NCBI GenBank assembly: GCA_002371495.1
Contig: DFIX01000006.1
Location: 1-20,906, forward strand
From: Eggerthellaceae bacterium UBA3686
Lineage (GTDB): Bacteria > Actinomycetota > Coriobacteriia > Coriobacteriales > Eggerthellaceae
Direction of reading: 5' to 3'
DNA: 20,906 nt
The notes under the pieces were generated by a model, which did not search any database, had not been told where the DNA came from, and was given only the letters and a program-made list of their open reading frames with translations. Shown here piece by piece: positions 8,190 to 15,334 of the stretch. The position numbers and the translations under genes are program-made. Each line of letters starts with the position of its first letter. The first letter of the stretch is position 1.

Positions 8190-10271
8190 TTATCCGAGCA
8201 ATTGGCGGAGCGTATCCATTAGCTCGTCGGGGTCGAGGGGCTTTGCCAGGTGCGCATTCATGCCCGCGTCCGCTGAAGCCTTACGGTCCTCGTCGAAAGC
8301 ATTGGCGGAGAGGGCGATGATAGGCACCCTGCTCCGCGCTCCTTCCAGCTTGCGGATCGCCTGGGTAGCTTCGTAGCCGTTCATCGTCGGCATCTGGATG
8401 TCCATGAGGACGAGGTCGTAGTACCCGGGCTCGGCGGTAGCGACCATATCGACGGCTTCGGTTCCGTCGCAGGCTTGCTCTACCTCAAAATCGCTCATCT
8501 CGAGGACCGCCGCAGCGATTTCGCGGTTAAGCTCGATGTCGTCGACCAGCAGCACGCGCAGGCCGTCGAGCGACAACTCGGCTGTGTCCTCCTGTTGCGC
8601 CTGTTGCGGAAGCGGGTCGTCAGCGAAGCGCATTTCGAGTTCTACGGTTACCTGGGTGCCAGAGCCCTGGTCGGTCTTCAGTTGAATTGTGCCGCCCATA
8701 GCATCCACGAAGTTCTTGACAATGGCAAGGCCCAGGCCCGAGCCCTCAAGCCCGCTGACCGTCGAGGTGCGCTCGCGCTCGAAGGGGGTGAACGCCTTTT
8801 CTGCGAATTCCTGCGACATGCCGATGCCGTCGTCTTTCACGACCATGATGTAACGTGCCTTTTCGGGCGAATCCGCCGTCGACTGCCTAATGCCCAGCCA
8901 AATGTTGCCCCCTTCGGGAGTGAACTTGATGGCGTTGCTCAGCAAATTTAGAAGCATCTGCCGAAGCCGTGCCCGGTCGCACCACACCGTGCGGTTCGTT
9001 ACCTCGTCGAGCTGCATGGTCACGGTCAGCTGCTTGCTTTGTGCCGCATCGTCGGTGACGACCCTAAGCTCGTCGAGTATACCTGGTAGGAAGCAGGGTT
9101 CTTCGACCAGGTCGAGGTTGCCGCTTTCGATGCGGCTCATCTCGAGAATTCCATTCAGCTGGGAAAGCAGGTTGTCGGACGCGGATTGGATCTTCTCGAG
9201 GCAGTCTTTGACGTTTTGCGCGTCGGTCGGATCTTGTAGCGCGAGTCGCGTGAAGCCGGTTATTGCGTTCATGGGCGTGCGGATGTCGTGCGACATGTTT
9301 GCCAGAAACTCGCTCTTTGCGGCATTGGCCTTTTCGGCAACCCGGGCTGCTTCGCGCAGCGCGTTGCTCTCGCGGGACTTGCGCTCGAGCACCACCAGCA
9401 GGAAGCCTCCCGCGAACATCATTGCAGCCAATACCGTGAACACGATTATGACCATGTAGCTAATGCCTTGAACGCCCTGCATGACGACCGATTTGGGAAC
9501 ATAGCCCACCACGTGGTAATCAGTACCCTCGATGAGCGCGGCGTAAAGCATGATGTCGCCGATGCTCGACGTGCGGAAATCCGAAGCGCTTCCCTTGTCG
9601 TATAGGTTCTGGTCCAGCGCGTCTATTCCATCGCGCACGCTCGGCTCGTCGAATACTGTCCCGACTTGGTCGGAAGCGCTCGAGTCGACGACGATGCCCC
9701 GTTCGAAGTCCTCGATGCGCGTGTGCCCGCTACCGCTGTAGCCGTCCACGCCGAATCGATCGCGAAGCACGTCTTCGGAGTAGAGGCGGCAAACCACGTA
9801 CGCGATGTTTTTGTCCCTAAACGCTGGAACGCAGAACATAAGCCCCTTGCCGGGGCAATAGCTAATAGCGTTCTCGCCGTGTACGGCGCTGTCGATGCAG
9901 GGGAAATCTACGGAGCTGTAAGCGTTGCCGTACAGCGAGGTGCCATCCACATACTGTACGCTGATTTGGCCGCTGTTATCGGCTTCCTGTATTGCGCGCA
10001 GTGCTTTCTCGCGCATTCCCTCGATTTGCGGAAGCTCGCTGGCCACGGTGTAGAGGGCCGTGAGCTCCACTTGGAACTGCCGGTGGGTCAGTTCGGCGAG
10101 GGTTTCGGCCTGCTTCTCACCCTGAACTTCCATGTATTGGTTCAGCAGCGTATTCACTTGCAAGTATAGGAATATGCCGATTGCCGCCGTAACCACGAGC
10201 ATCGTGACGGCAATCAAGCCGGTGCGCAGAGGACCGCGGCTCGCAGTCTTTGATCCTTTGGCGTCCGTCAT
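8190..10271 (-). CDS. Hybrid sensor histidine kinase with C-terminal receiver
   Basis: A 693-residue membrane sensor. Helix 1 is at about 15-38, an extracytoplasmic domain of some 230 residues follows (39-270, Cache-like in length and placement, unassigned), helix 2 at about 271-295, then a short coiled coil. The kinase has the H-box SHDIRTP (H328), N-box LLSNAIKF (N446), G1 DDGIGM (480-485) and G2 GSGLGLAI (510-517). A receiver follows from about 570 with acidic pair D577/D578, phospho-acceptor D624 (LMDIQMP), S655 and K677. There is no DNA-binding output and no Hpt domain, so phosphate must pass to a partner elsewhere or the output is protein-protein. Its ATG overlaps the stop of the BMP-family gene (ATGA, 10271-10268), implying coupled translation and that the binding protein is its ligand receptor. 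Confidence 0.95.
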   Translation of the reverse strand: MTDAKGSKTASRGPLRTGLIAVTMLVVTAAIGIFLYLQVNTLLNQYMEVQGEKQAETLAELTHRQFQVELTALYTVASELPQIEGMREKALRAIQEADNSGQISVQYVDGTSLYGNAYSSVDFPCIDSAVHGENAISYCPGKGLMFCVPAFRDKNIAYVVCRLYSEDVLRDRFGVDGYSGSGHTRIEDFERGIVVDSSASDQVGTVFDEPSVRDGIDALDQNLYDKGSASDFRTSSIGDIMLYAALIEGTDYHVVGYVPKSVVMQGVQGISYMVIIVFTVLAAMMFAGGFLLVVLERKSRESNALREAARVAEKANAAKSEFLANMSHDIRTPMNAITGFTRLALQDPTDAQNVKDCLEKIQSASDNLLSQLNGILEMSRIESGNLDLVEEPCFLPGILDELRVVTDDAAQSKQLTVTMQLDEVTNRTVWCDRARLRQMLLNLLSNAIKFTPEGGNIWLGIRQSTADSPEKARYIMVVKDDGIGMSQEFAEKAFTPFERERTSTVSGLEGSGLGLAIVKNFVDAMGGTIQLKTDQGSGTQVTVELEMRFADDPLPQQAQQEDTAELSLDGLRVLLVDDIELNREIAAAVLEMSDFEVEQACDGTEAVDMVATAEPGYYDLVLMDIQMPTMNGYEATQAIRKLEGARSRVPIIALSANAFDEDRKASADAGMNAHLAKPLDPDELMDTLRQLLG

Positions 10272-11377
10272 TCCGTTACGACCCCCTCGACGAACCAGTC
10301 CATGCCATGGAGTATCTGCTCGTCGGACAACGCTTCGCCATCGCGTACCCGCATCGTCTTCGAATTGTCGACAATCGGCCCGAAGAAGACGTCGAACGTG
10401 CCGTTCATAAGCCGGTCGAGTTCGGCGTCGACGACGGCTTGAGTGCCGGGCCTGACGAGATCGCTCAACGGTGCGAGCGAAACCAGGCCGTTGCGGATGC
10501 CGCCGCGATACTGCTTGCCGACGAAGCGGTTATCTTGCCATTCCTCGAAGCGCAGCGTGTAGAAGGGTTTCCAGTCGAACGTGTAGCCGGTTAGCCACGT
10601 GCGGGGAAACGGCGTCTCGGAATTCGAGCAGTATCCGATGGTCCAGGTGTTTCGCTTGTCGGCAGCGGCCAGCGCTGACGTTGGAACTGCGTGGCTGCTC
10701 ACCACGTCGATATCGTGCGCGTCGAGCAAGGCGTCCATGGTTTGGGCAGCTGCGTCCTCGTCGTAGCGGTCGTTTGTGCAGCGGACGAAGACGGTGGCTT
10801 TGGGGTTGGCTTTCCTGGCGCCCAACGTGAAGGCGTTGAGTTGGCGGATCGTCTCAAGGGTCAGCGACGAGACAACATAGCCTATCTCGTTCGTCTGCGT
10901 CTGCAGGCCTGCTACGATGCCGGTCAGATAGCGGGCCTGGTAGGTGCGACGCATACACGAGGCCAGGTTATGTCCTTTGACGGTGCCCATGGCGTTTATG
11001 AAGCGGACCCGCGGGTTTTTGGCTGCAAGCTCGACGAGGTCATCATCGAACGCTTCGCTGTCGCACAGGATCATGCCGCAGCCGATGTCGATTAACTGCT
11101 GCGCAGTGGCGGGGAAGTCATCTGCCGATATGCCGTCGCGGCTGATGAACTGCATTCCCATTTCAGCGCAGACCGCCTGAGCCGCCTCGTGCAGCGCTTG
11201 CGTGAAGCCACCGTCGTCTGCGCTGCCGTTAAGCACCATGCCGACTTTGTTCGCTGCAGGAGTGCGGCTGTTCGCGTTCTGGGGGGGAGTTGCCGACACG
11301 ACGATTATCGCGACCAGGGCCGCTAACGCCAGAAGTACAACTGCAAGGATTATTGCGCGTCGCCTGCGCAGATCCAT
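10268..11377 (-). CDS. BMP/Med-family substrate-binding protein, membrane-anchored
   Basis: A 369-residue extracytoplasmic ligand-binding protein of the basic membrane protein (BmpA/PnrA/Med) family, whose studied members bind nucleosides or similar ligands. Family marks are GMVLNGSADDGGFTQALHEA (46-65), the YLTGIVAGL element near 149-157 with GYVVSSLT after it, and the C-terminal MRVRDGEALSDEQILHGMDW block. The N-terminus is MDLRRRR plus a hydrophobic helix (8-28) with no lipobox cysteine, so it should be held by an uncleaved helix rather than a lipid. ATG at 11377 has GGAGG upstream. No ABC ATPase or permease is adjacent; instead it overlaps the hybrid kinase by four bases. I infer a receptor role like periplasmic binding proteins that signal to a kinase, but the ligand is unknown. 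Confidence 0.9.
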   Translation of the reverse strand: MDLRRRRAIILAVVLLALAALVAIIVVSATPPQNANSRTPAANKVGMVLNGSADDGGFTQALHEAAQAVCAEMGMQFISRDGISADDFPATAQQLIDIGCGMILCDSEAFDDDLVELAAKNPRVRFINAMGTVKGHNLASCMRRTYQARYLTGIVAGLQTQTNEIGYVVSSLTLETIRQLNAFTLGARKANPKATVFVRCTNDRYDEDAAAQTMDALLDAHDIDVVSSHAVPTSALAAADKRNTWTIGYCSNSETPFPRTWLTGYTFDWKPFYTLRFEEWQDNRFVGKQYRGGIRNGLVSLAPLSDLVRPGTQAVVDAELDRLMNGTFDVFFGPIVDNSKTMRVRDGEALSDEQILHGMDWFVEGVVTE

Positions 11378-11642
11378 CAGAGCCTCCGAACATGCGCTTG
11401 AATAAACTTCCTACCCCAATGACATGCTAAAGCATTGCCGTCGCCGTATCGAATGGATTTCAGGTTTGGCCTTCTACTCATTCGCGAAAAGTGCGTGAAA
11501 GCACTGTTCCGACAGCGGCAGCCTTAACGCCAATCGCTCAACACAGGAGCGGTCACGGTTATTATGCCACGAAACTATTTGGGTTCGTTACCTTTGGAGG
11601 CATTATGAAAGCCAAGGAATAAAGAGGGGTAGGTTGTCGGGT

Positions 11643-11668
11643 CGCCATAAACGCCCGCCATAAACGCC
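11643..11668 (+). repeat. Tandem duplication of a 13-base unit
   Basis: CGCCATAAACGCC occurs twice in direct succession (11643-11655 and 11656-11668). The unit is not a multiple of three, so it would shift any reading frame across it. Confidence 0.95.
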
Positions 11669-11738
11669 TTGATAGCAGGTGTGCTTCAGCGCGACAGGCG
11701 CTACGGAATAGCTTACTCGGTCAAGAAAAACTGCGTTA

Positions 11739-11767
11739 TTGAAGTTGCGGATTACTTCGAATATCAT
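11739..11767 (+). promoter_or_regulatory. Promoter of the flavin split-barrel gene
   Basis: TTGAAG (11739-11744), 17-base spacer, TATCAT (11762-11767), 38 bases before the ATG at 11805. GAAGT and ACTTC form an inverted repeat across the spacer (11741-11758) that could be an operator. Confidence 0.55.
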
Positions 11768-11804
11768 TGTTGGTACGGAAAACGTATCGAATAGGAGGTT
11801 TCCA

Positions 11805-12215
11805 ATGGCAAAGATCCCGCAGGAAGCGCAGGAGCTGTTCGCGAAGGTCGACGCGGTCGTGTTCGCTACGGCACGTGCAGACGCGCAGCCAAACGGATGC
11901 ATCGTCGCGATGAAGAAGGTCATCGACGACGAGACGGTGTACCTTTCGGACCAGTTCTTCAAGAAGACGCTCGCCAACATAAAGGAGAATCCGAAGGTTT
12001 CGGTCATCTGGTGGGGCGACGAAGGCGCTTACGAGCTGTACGGCACCGCGCGTTACGTCAACGAGGGACCCGAGTTCGAGGAGCAGGCCGCGTGGGTGAA
12101 TGCCGCGTTCGAGCAGATGGGCATGCCCGTTACCGCCAAGGGCGGCGTGTATGTCGACGTAGAGGCGGTCTACAGCTCCAGCCCTGGCCCGTCCGCTGGT
12201 GCGCAGCTGGCATAA
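11805..12215 (+). CDS. Pyridoxamine 5'-phosphate oxidase-like FMN-binding split-barrel protein
   Basis: A 136-residue soluble protein of the PNPOx-related flavin split-barrel family. Visible marks are the N-terminal helix (IPQEAQELFAKVDAVVFATA), the strand NGCIVAMKKVIDDETVYLSD, the phosphate-binding style FFKKTLANIKENPKVSVIWW, and GAYELYGTARYVNEG, in the usual order and length for a homodimeric single-domain member. Such proteins bind FMN, F420 or haem and reduce small molecules; true PdxH function is unlikely because the domain is shorter and lacks its C-terminal PLP motif. The start at 11805 has AGGAGGT six bases upstream; an in-frame ATG at 11739 overlaps the promoter -35 and lacks a site. 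Followed by its own terminator at 12273. The substrate cannot be read from sequence. Confidence 0.88.
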   Translation: MAKIPQEAQELFAKVDAVVFATARADAQPNGCIVAMKKVIDDETVYLSDQFFKKTLANIKENPKVSVIWWGDEGAYELYGTARYVNEGPEFEEQAAWVNAAFEQMGMPVTAKGGVYVDVEAVYSSSPGPSAGAQLA

Positions 12216-12272
12216 ATTGTGCTCTTGCGTGGATGAGCTGGGGGAGCTGTTCTTCCTGCTTGTCCGATTAAA

Positions 12273-12313
12273 CACGAGCCCTGTTGGTCTGCCAGCTAGG
12301 GCTCGTGCGTTTT
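12273..12313 (+). terminator. Intrinsic terminator after the flavin protein gene
   Basis: Perfect 10-bp stem CACGAGCCCT (12273-12282) with 12298-12307, a 15-base loop that can form its own TGG/CCA pairing, then CGTTTT. Confidence 0.88.
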
Positions 12314-12386
12314 CGCTCTTAGGATGAGCCATGCGAGCTGCCCGCAAGGCTTATCCAAAGTATGCATCTGAGAGGGGTAGGGGCTC

Positions 12387-12566
12387 GTGAAAATACCAGT
12401 TGTGGTCGGAGGGTGCACTGGATGCTGCCGATGCCTTATGGTTTGCCCCACGGGCGCAGCCGGCCCTGTGAGCCCCAAGACCGTGATTGCCGAGAAATGC
12501 ACGGGTTGCGGTAAATGCGTGCGCATATGCCCCAATGGGGGCCGTGAGATGCGCGAAGTAAAGTAA
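12387..12566 (+). CDS. Small 2[4Fe-4S] ferredoxin, GTG start
   Basis: A 59-residue bacterial-type ferredoxin with two CxxCxxCxxxCP cluster motifs: C10, C13, C16, C20 and C38, C41, C44, C48, both followed by proline. It should carry two low-potential [4Fe-4S] clusters and shuttle electrons in the cytoplasm. The start is GTG at 12387, preceded by AGAGGGGTAGGGG; no ATG precedes the first motif in frame. An additional C14 directly after C13 is unusual for this family. It lies between the flavin protein (separated by a terminator) and the HxlR regulator gene (121 bases on), so it is probably its own transcript or shares one with the regulator. Its electron partner is not identifiable. Confidence 0.88.
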   Translation: MKIPVVVGGCTGCCRCLMVCPTGAAGPVSPKTVIAEKCTGCGKCVRICPNGGREMREVK

Positions 12567-12687
12567 AGCACTAAGCGTATTGCCTGCGTTTGATTCTAGG
12601 GTAGATAGCTGCGTTTTGGAAGCAGACGAGTCGATTGTCGGATACAGGTTAAGTGGCTTTACGTTTCGAGGAGGCGCAATCTTTAAG

Positions 12688-13062
12688 GTGGAAATAGCCG
12701 AAGCGTGTCCGTGTACGAGTCCGTGCCCGGGCGATGCCGTGTTTCGCTACGTTGGCGGCAAATGGAAACTGCGCATTCTCTGCACATTGCATTACGGCAA
12801 GGTTCTTCGCTACAGCCAGATAAAACAGCTCGTCGAAGGGGTGAGCCCCACGATGCTAGCCAGCTCCTTGCGCGAGCTCGAGGATAGCGGCCTGATCGAG
12901 CGACAGGTTCATGACACGACGCCTGTAAAAGTGGATTATCGCCTGACCGCGGCTGGACAGGACCTCGTACCGATATTGTGCCAACTACGCGATTGGGCCG
13001 TCGCCTACGAGCCGGAACTCTACTCGTGCTCCGAATCACAGGAAGCATCCAGAAGAGCGTGA
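12688..13062 (+). CDS. HxlR-family winged-helix transcriptional regulator with N-terminal cysteine cluster
   Basis: A 124-residue MarR-like dimeric DNA-binding protein. The HxlR hallmark is FRYVGGKWKLRIL (19-31), then the recognition region RYSQIKQLVEGVSPTMLASSL (41-61; the helix is SPTMLASSLREL), the wing around residues 72-86 (QVHDTTPVKVDYRLT) and a C-terminal dimer helix. The N-terminus reads ACPCTSPCPG with C7, C9 and C13, close to the single conserved redox cysteine of HypR/YodB-like members. I chose GTG at 12688, which gives the family's usual N-terminus and follows GAGGAGG by 13 bases; a TTG at 12580 would add 36 residues that look non-coding and overlaps a possible -35 (TTGCCT). It may control itself, the ferredoxin or the flavin protein; targets are not visible. 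Confidence 0.88.
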   Translation: MEIAEACPCTSPCPGDAVFRYVGGKWKLRILCTLHYGKVLRYSQIKQLVEGVSPTMLASSLRELEDSGLIERQVHDTTPVKVDYRLTAAGQDLVPILCQLRDWAVAYEPELYSCSESQEASRRA

Positions 13063-13211
13063 CAAACCGCCGTGTCCTGCCGCCTAAAATCGGATTTATT
13101 CACTCGGTATTTTAGAGGAGATGGCTTATTGTTCGAGCACGGTTCCAGCAGGTGCGGTATCCTCGGTTTTTCATGAATCGCATCATGGGATTCCGAAAGG
13201 TGGGGGCATCT

Positions 13212-14042
13212 ATGGGTATCCGCATCGTATCTGATTCTTCGTCTGATTTGCTCGAGCTCGACGGGGTCGACTACCGTACCGTCCCGCTGAAGGTGATGTT
13301 CGGAAGCCGCGAATACGTAGACGAGCTGGGTACCGATGTCGAGCGCATGATGTTCGACCTGCAAGGCGAGACGGGCCCTTCGACGACTTCATGCCCGAAC
13401 TCACAAGAGTGGCTCGACGCTTTCGAGGGCGCTGACCGCATTTTCGCGGTGACCATAAGCAGCGGGCTTTCGGCATCGTATGATTCGGCACTATTGGCAA
13501 AGCGCCTTTACGAGGAGGCCAATCCAGACGCACGCGTGCATGTTTTCGACAGCAAGGCGACTGGGCCCGTTCTGCGCCTGATCATTGAGTATTTGCGCGA
13601 GGGGATCCTGGCTGGCAAGGATTACGAACAGATAGAAGCCGAAACCATCGAGCGCCAGAAGGGCATCCGCATTCTGTATTCGTTGAAGTCACTCAACAAC
13701 CTTGCTCGCAACGGTCGCGTGAACCATCATGTTGCGCGCTTGGCCGGCGTGCTGAACATCCATGTTATCGGTCACGCAAGCGAATTCGGCACCGTGGAGT
13801 TGCTTCACAAGTGCAAAGGCGAGAAGCATGCGCTTAGAACGTTGGTGAAAGAAATGGAGGAGCGCGGCTTTTACGGCGGGCGCGTGGTAATAGACCACTG
13901 TTTGAACGTCTCTGCCGCTATGAAGCTCAGAGAACTCATTCTAAAGAAGTTTCCGACCAGCGACGTTGTCATAGAGTCGTGCGGTGTGCTCTGCAGCTAC
14001 TACGCAGACCTCGGAGGCCTGATCGTCGGCTACGAAGCCTAA
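13212..14042 (+). CDS. DegV family fatty-acid-binding protein
   Basis: A 276-residue two-domain protein of the DegV/FakB family, which holds a fatty acid for phosphorylation by FakA or a related kinase. Signature segments are MGIRIVSDSSSDLLE (1-15), the TTSCPNSQEW motif (58-67, equivalent of the usual TSQPS loop), TISSGLSASYDSA (81-93), DSKATGP near 114-120, and SLKSLNNLARNGRV, with the C-terminal CGVLCSYYADLGGL where GxHxGPG-type sequence is normal in the family. The substitutions in the first and last loops suggest an altered ligand site. The start is ATG 13212 after AAAGGTGGGGG; an in-frame ATG at 13152 gives a 20-residue non-conserved extension. No fakA lies in the window. Single gene with its own terminator at 14077. 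Confidence 0.92.
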   Translation: MGIRIVSDSSSDLLELDGVDYRTVPLKVMFGSREYVDELGTDVERMMFDLQGETGPSTTSCPNSQEWLDAFEGADRIFAVTISSGLSASYDSALLAKRLYEEANPDARVHVFDSKATGPVLRLIIEYLREGILAGKDYEQIEAETIERQKGIRILYSLKSLNNLARNGRVNHHVARLAGVLNIHVIGHASEFGTVELLHKCKGEKHALRTLVKEMEERGFYGGRVVIDHCLNVSAAMKLRELILKKFPTSDVVIESCGVLCSYYADLGGLIVGYEA

Positions 14043-14076
14043 GCAAGAGCCCTACCTTGGGCGAACGGTAAACACA

Positions 14077-14113
14077 ATATAAAGAAGGGCCCTTGAGCGG
14101 CCCTTCTTTATAT
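14077..14113 (+). terminator. Terminator of the DegV gene
   Basis: Perfect 15-bp stem (14077-14091 with 14099-14113) with a 7-base loop; the right arm itself is T-rich (TTCTTTATAT). Also readable on the minus strand. Confidence 0.88.
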
Positions 14114-14152
14114 GCGAACTCGGTGATCAGCCAGACCACCTTTCTGCTCCGC

Positions 14153-14191
14153 AAAATGTGAAAAAAGGGTCAGACCCATTTTTCACATTTT
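14153..14191 (-). terminator. Terminator-like palindrome with GGGTCAGACCC core
   Basis: Arms 14153-14171 and 14173-14191 pair over 19 positions with one A/A mismatch; the core GGGTC-A-GACCC leaves a small loop. T-rich and A-rich ends flank it, and it lies nine bases past the gpmA stop on the minus strand, so it works as a terminator there. The GGGTCAGACCC core with A/T arms also resembles REP-like palindromes found in many bacterial genomes. Confidence 0.8.
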
Positions 14192-14200
14192 TATACCCGG

Positions 14201-14959
14201 TTATTTGGCTTTGCCCTGGTTGGCGACTTTGTTGATTTTGGCTGCGATGACGTCGGGGTCGCCGAGGTACTTCTTCTCGATGACGTTCATGTCGGCGTCG
14301 AAGGTGTAGACCAGCGGAACGGCGGTCGGGATGTTGAGCTTGACGATTTCTTCCTCGGTAAGCTTGTCGAACTGCATGACCAGAGAGCGCAACGAGTTGC
14401 CGTGAGCGGCGATGAGCACGCGCTTGCCTGACTTGATTTGCGGCAGGATCTCGGACTCGAAGTACGGCCATGTACGTGCAATGTTGTCTTTCAGGCACTC
14501 ATGCATGGGAACGTCGGCTGCGTCGACGCCGCGGTAAGCCGGCAGAAGGTGGGCGTCGCGCTCGTCGCCGTCTTCGAGAGCGGGCGGACGGGTGTCGAAA
14601 CTACGACGCCAGATGAGAACCTGGTCCTCGCCGTACTTGGCAGCGGTCTCGGACTTGTTCAGGCCCTGCAGGGCGCCGTAATGGCGCTCGTTCAGGCGCC
14701 AAGACTTGACGACCGGCAGCCAGGCGCGGTCCATCTCGTCGAGGACGATATTGAGGGTGTGGATGGCGCGCTTGAGGTAGCTCGTGTAGCACAAATCGAA
14801 ATCGTAACCGGCTTCGGCGAGGGCGCGGCCGCCTTCGGCCGCCTCGGCGCGGCCTGCGTCGGAAAGGTCAACGTCGGCCCAGCCGGTGAAGAGGTTTTTC
14901 TTGTTCCATTCGCTCTCGCCGTGGCGGATGAGCACGAGGGTGTAAGTCTGATCTGCCAT
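14201..14959 (-). CDS. gpmA: 2,3-bisphosphoglycerate-dependent phosphoglycerate mutase
   Basis: A 252-residue cytoplasmic glycolytic enzyme interconverting 3- and 2-phosphoglycerate. RHGESEWN carries the phosphohistidine H13, followed by NLFTGWADVDLS, the YTSYLKRAIHT segment, WRLNERHYGALQGLNK with E91, RRSFDTRPP, and AAHGNSLR with the second histidine H186; length and order match dPGM. The start at 14959 is set by the GGGAGGC site and by the family N-terminus (MADQTYTLVLIRHGE); the frame stays open to an ATG at 15112 but that 51-residue, cysteine-rich extension is unlike any dPGM and crosses promoter-like sequence. Single gene, terminated at 14153-14191. Divergent from the glycine-riboswitch gene. 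Confidence 0.97.
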   Translation of the reverse strand: MADQTYTLVLIRHGESEWNKKNLFTGWADVDLSDAGRAEAAEGGRALAEAGYDFDLCYTSYLKRAIHTLNIVLDEMDRAWLPVVKSWRLNERHYGALQGLNKSETAAKYGEDQVLIWRRSFDTRPPALEDGDERDAHLLPAYRGVDAADVPMHECLKDNIARTWPYFESEILPQIKSGKRVLIAAHGNSLRSLVMQFDKLTEEEIVKLNIPTAVPLVYTFDADMNVIEKKYLGDPDVIAAKINKVANQGKAK

Positions 14960-15065
14960 TGTTTCAAGCCTCCCTTGCAGATTTAACAATTGCTGAAACA
15001 TAGTGATTCTCCCACATAGAGCACAACATTTACAGACCGAATAGCTAAAACTCCGCAACCGTCGG

Positions 15066-15104
15066 CCGATATCGGTAGAATTTGAGTTGCAAGACCTATA
15101 TCGG
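15066..15104. promoter_or_regulatory. Pair of CCGATATCGG-like operator candidates
   Basis: A perfect 10-base palindrome CCGATATCGG (15066-15075) and a one-mismatch copy CCTATATCGG (15095-15104) lie 29 bases apart centre to centre. The second is inside the spacer of the promoter at 15087-15115, a usual place for a repressor site. The cognate regulator is unknown. Confidence 0.4.
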
Positions 15105-15115
15105 TTCTTCATAAT
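15087..15115 (+). promoter_or_regulatory. Promoter of the riboswitch-AGCS transcript
   Basis: TTGCAA (15087-15092), 17-base spacer, CATAAT (15110-15115), giving a start near 15122 and a leader of about 210 bases that includes the glycine aptamer. Confidence 0.55.
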
Positions 15116-15180
15116 GCCAAGTTGCTTTCCGATGAGGCTTGCGGAATCGAAGAGTTGGAAGAGACCGCAAGCGGAGGGGA

Positions 15181-15257
15181 CTCTGGAGAACTCTTAAATG
15201 AGTGCCGAAGGTGCAAGGCTGGGCGGCCGGCCGAATCTCTCAGGCAAACGGACAGAG
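15181..15257 (+). promoter_or_regulatory. Glycine riboswitch (gcvT-type aptamer)
   Basis: P1 is formed by CTCTG (15181-15185) and CAGAG (15253-15257). The conserved core GCCGAAGGTGCAAG and the 3' strand AATCTCTCAGGCAAACGGACAGAG-type sequence (15234-15257) are both present. Sequence around 15165-15172 pairs with 15137-15144 upstream (GCTTGCGG/CCGCAAGC), and AGAGGAAAACGGACA at 15303-15317 echoes the aptamer's 3' strand, as if a second, degenerate aptamer flanks the first. It sits in the leader of an AGCS amino-acid symporter, a known glycine-riboswitch target. No clear terminator hairpin follows, and the ribosome-binding site AGGAGGG is only about 65 bases away, so control of translation is plausible. 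Confidence 0.93.
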
Positions 15258-15334
15258 ACGAGAACGCGGACCCAAGCGGTTTCGAAGTTCGTTAAACGTT
15301 CCAGAGGAAAACGGACACGAAGCAAGGAGGGTTA

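Larger units (their letters stand above)
11378..11804. other. Intergenic region with promoter elements and a possible gene remnant
   Basis: 427 bases between the divergent BMP and flavin-protein genes. It holds a tandem 13-base duplication (11643-11668), a good sigma-70 promoter for the downstream gene (11739-11767), a GGAGG-preceded five-codon frame (ATG 11605 to TAA 11620), and an open stretch 11669-11794 reading ...RRYGIAYSVKKNCVIEVAD... up to TAG, without a recognised family. No clear promoter was found for the BMP operon. Confidence 0.5.

Noticed and set aside
13121..13234. A 37-codon frame upstream of degV starting after GAGGAG
   Set aside because: The Shine-Dalgarno abuts the ATG with no spacing, and the frame overlaps the DegV start with no motif.
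14960..15112. In-frame N-terminal extension of gpmA to ATG 15112
   Set aside because: The family N-terminus and GGGAGGC site place the start at 14959; the extension overlaps operator and promoter sequence.
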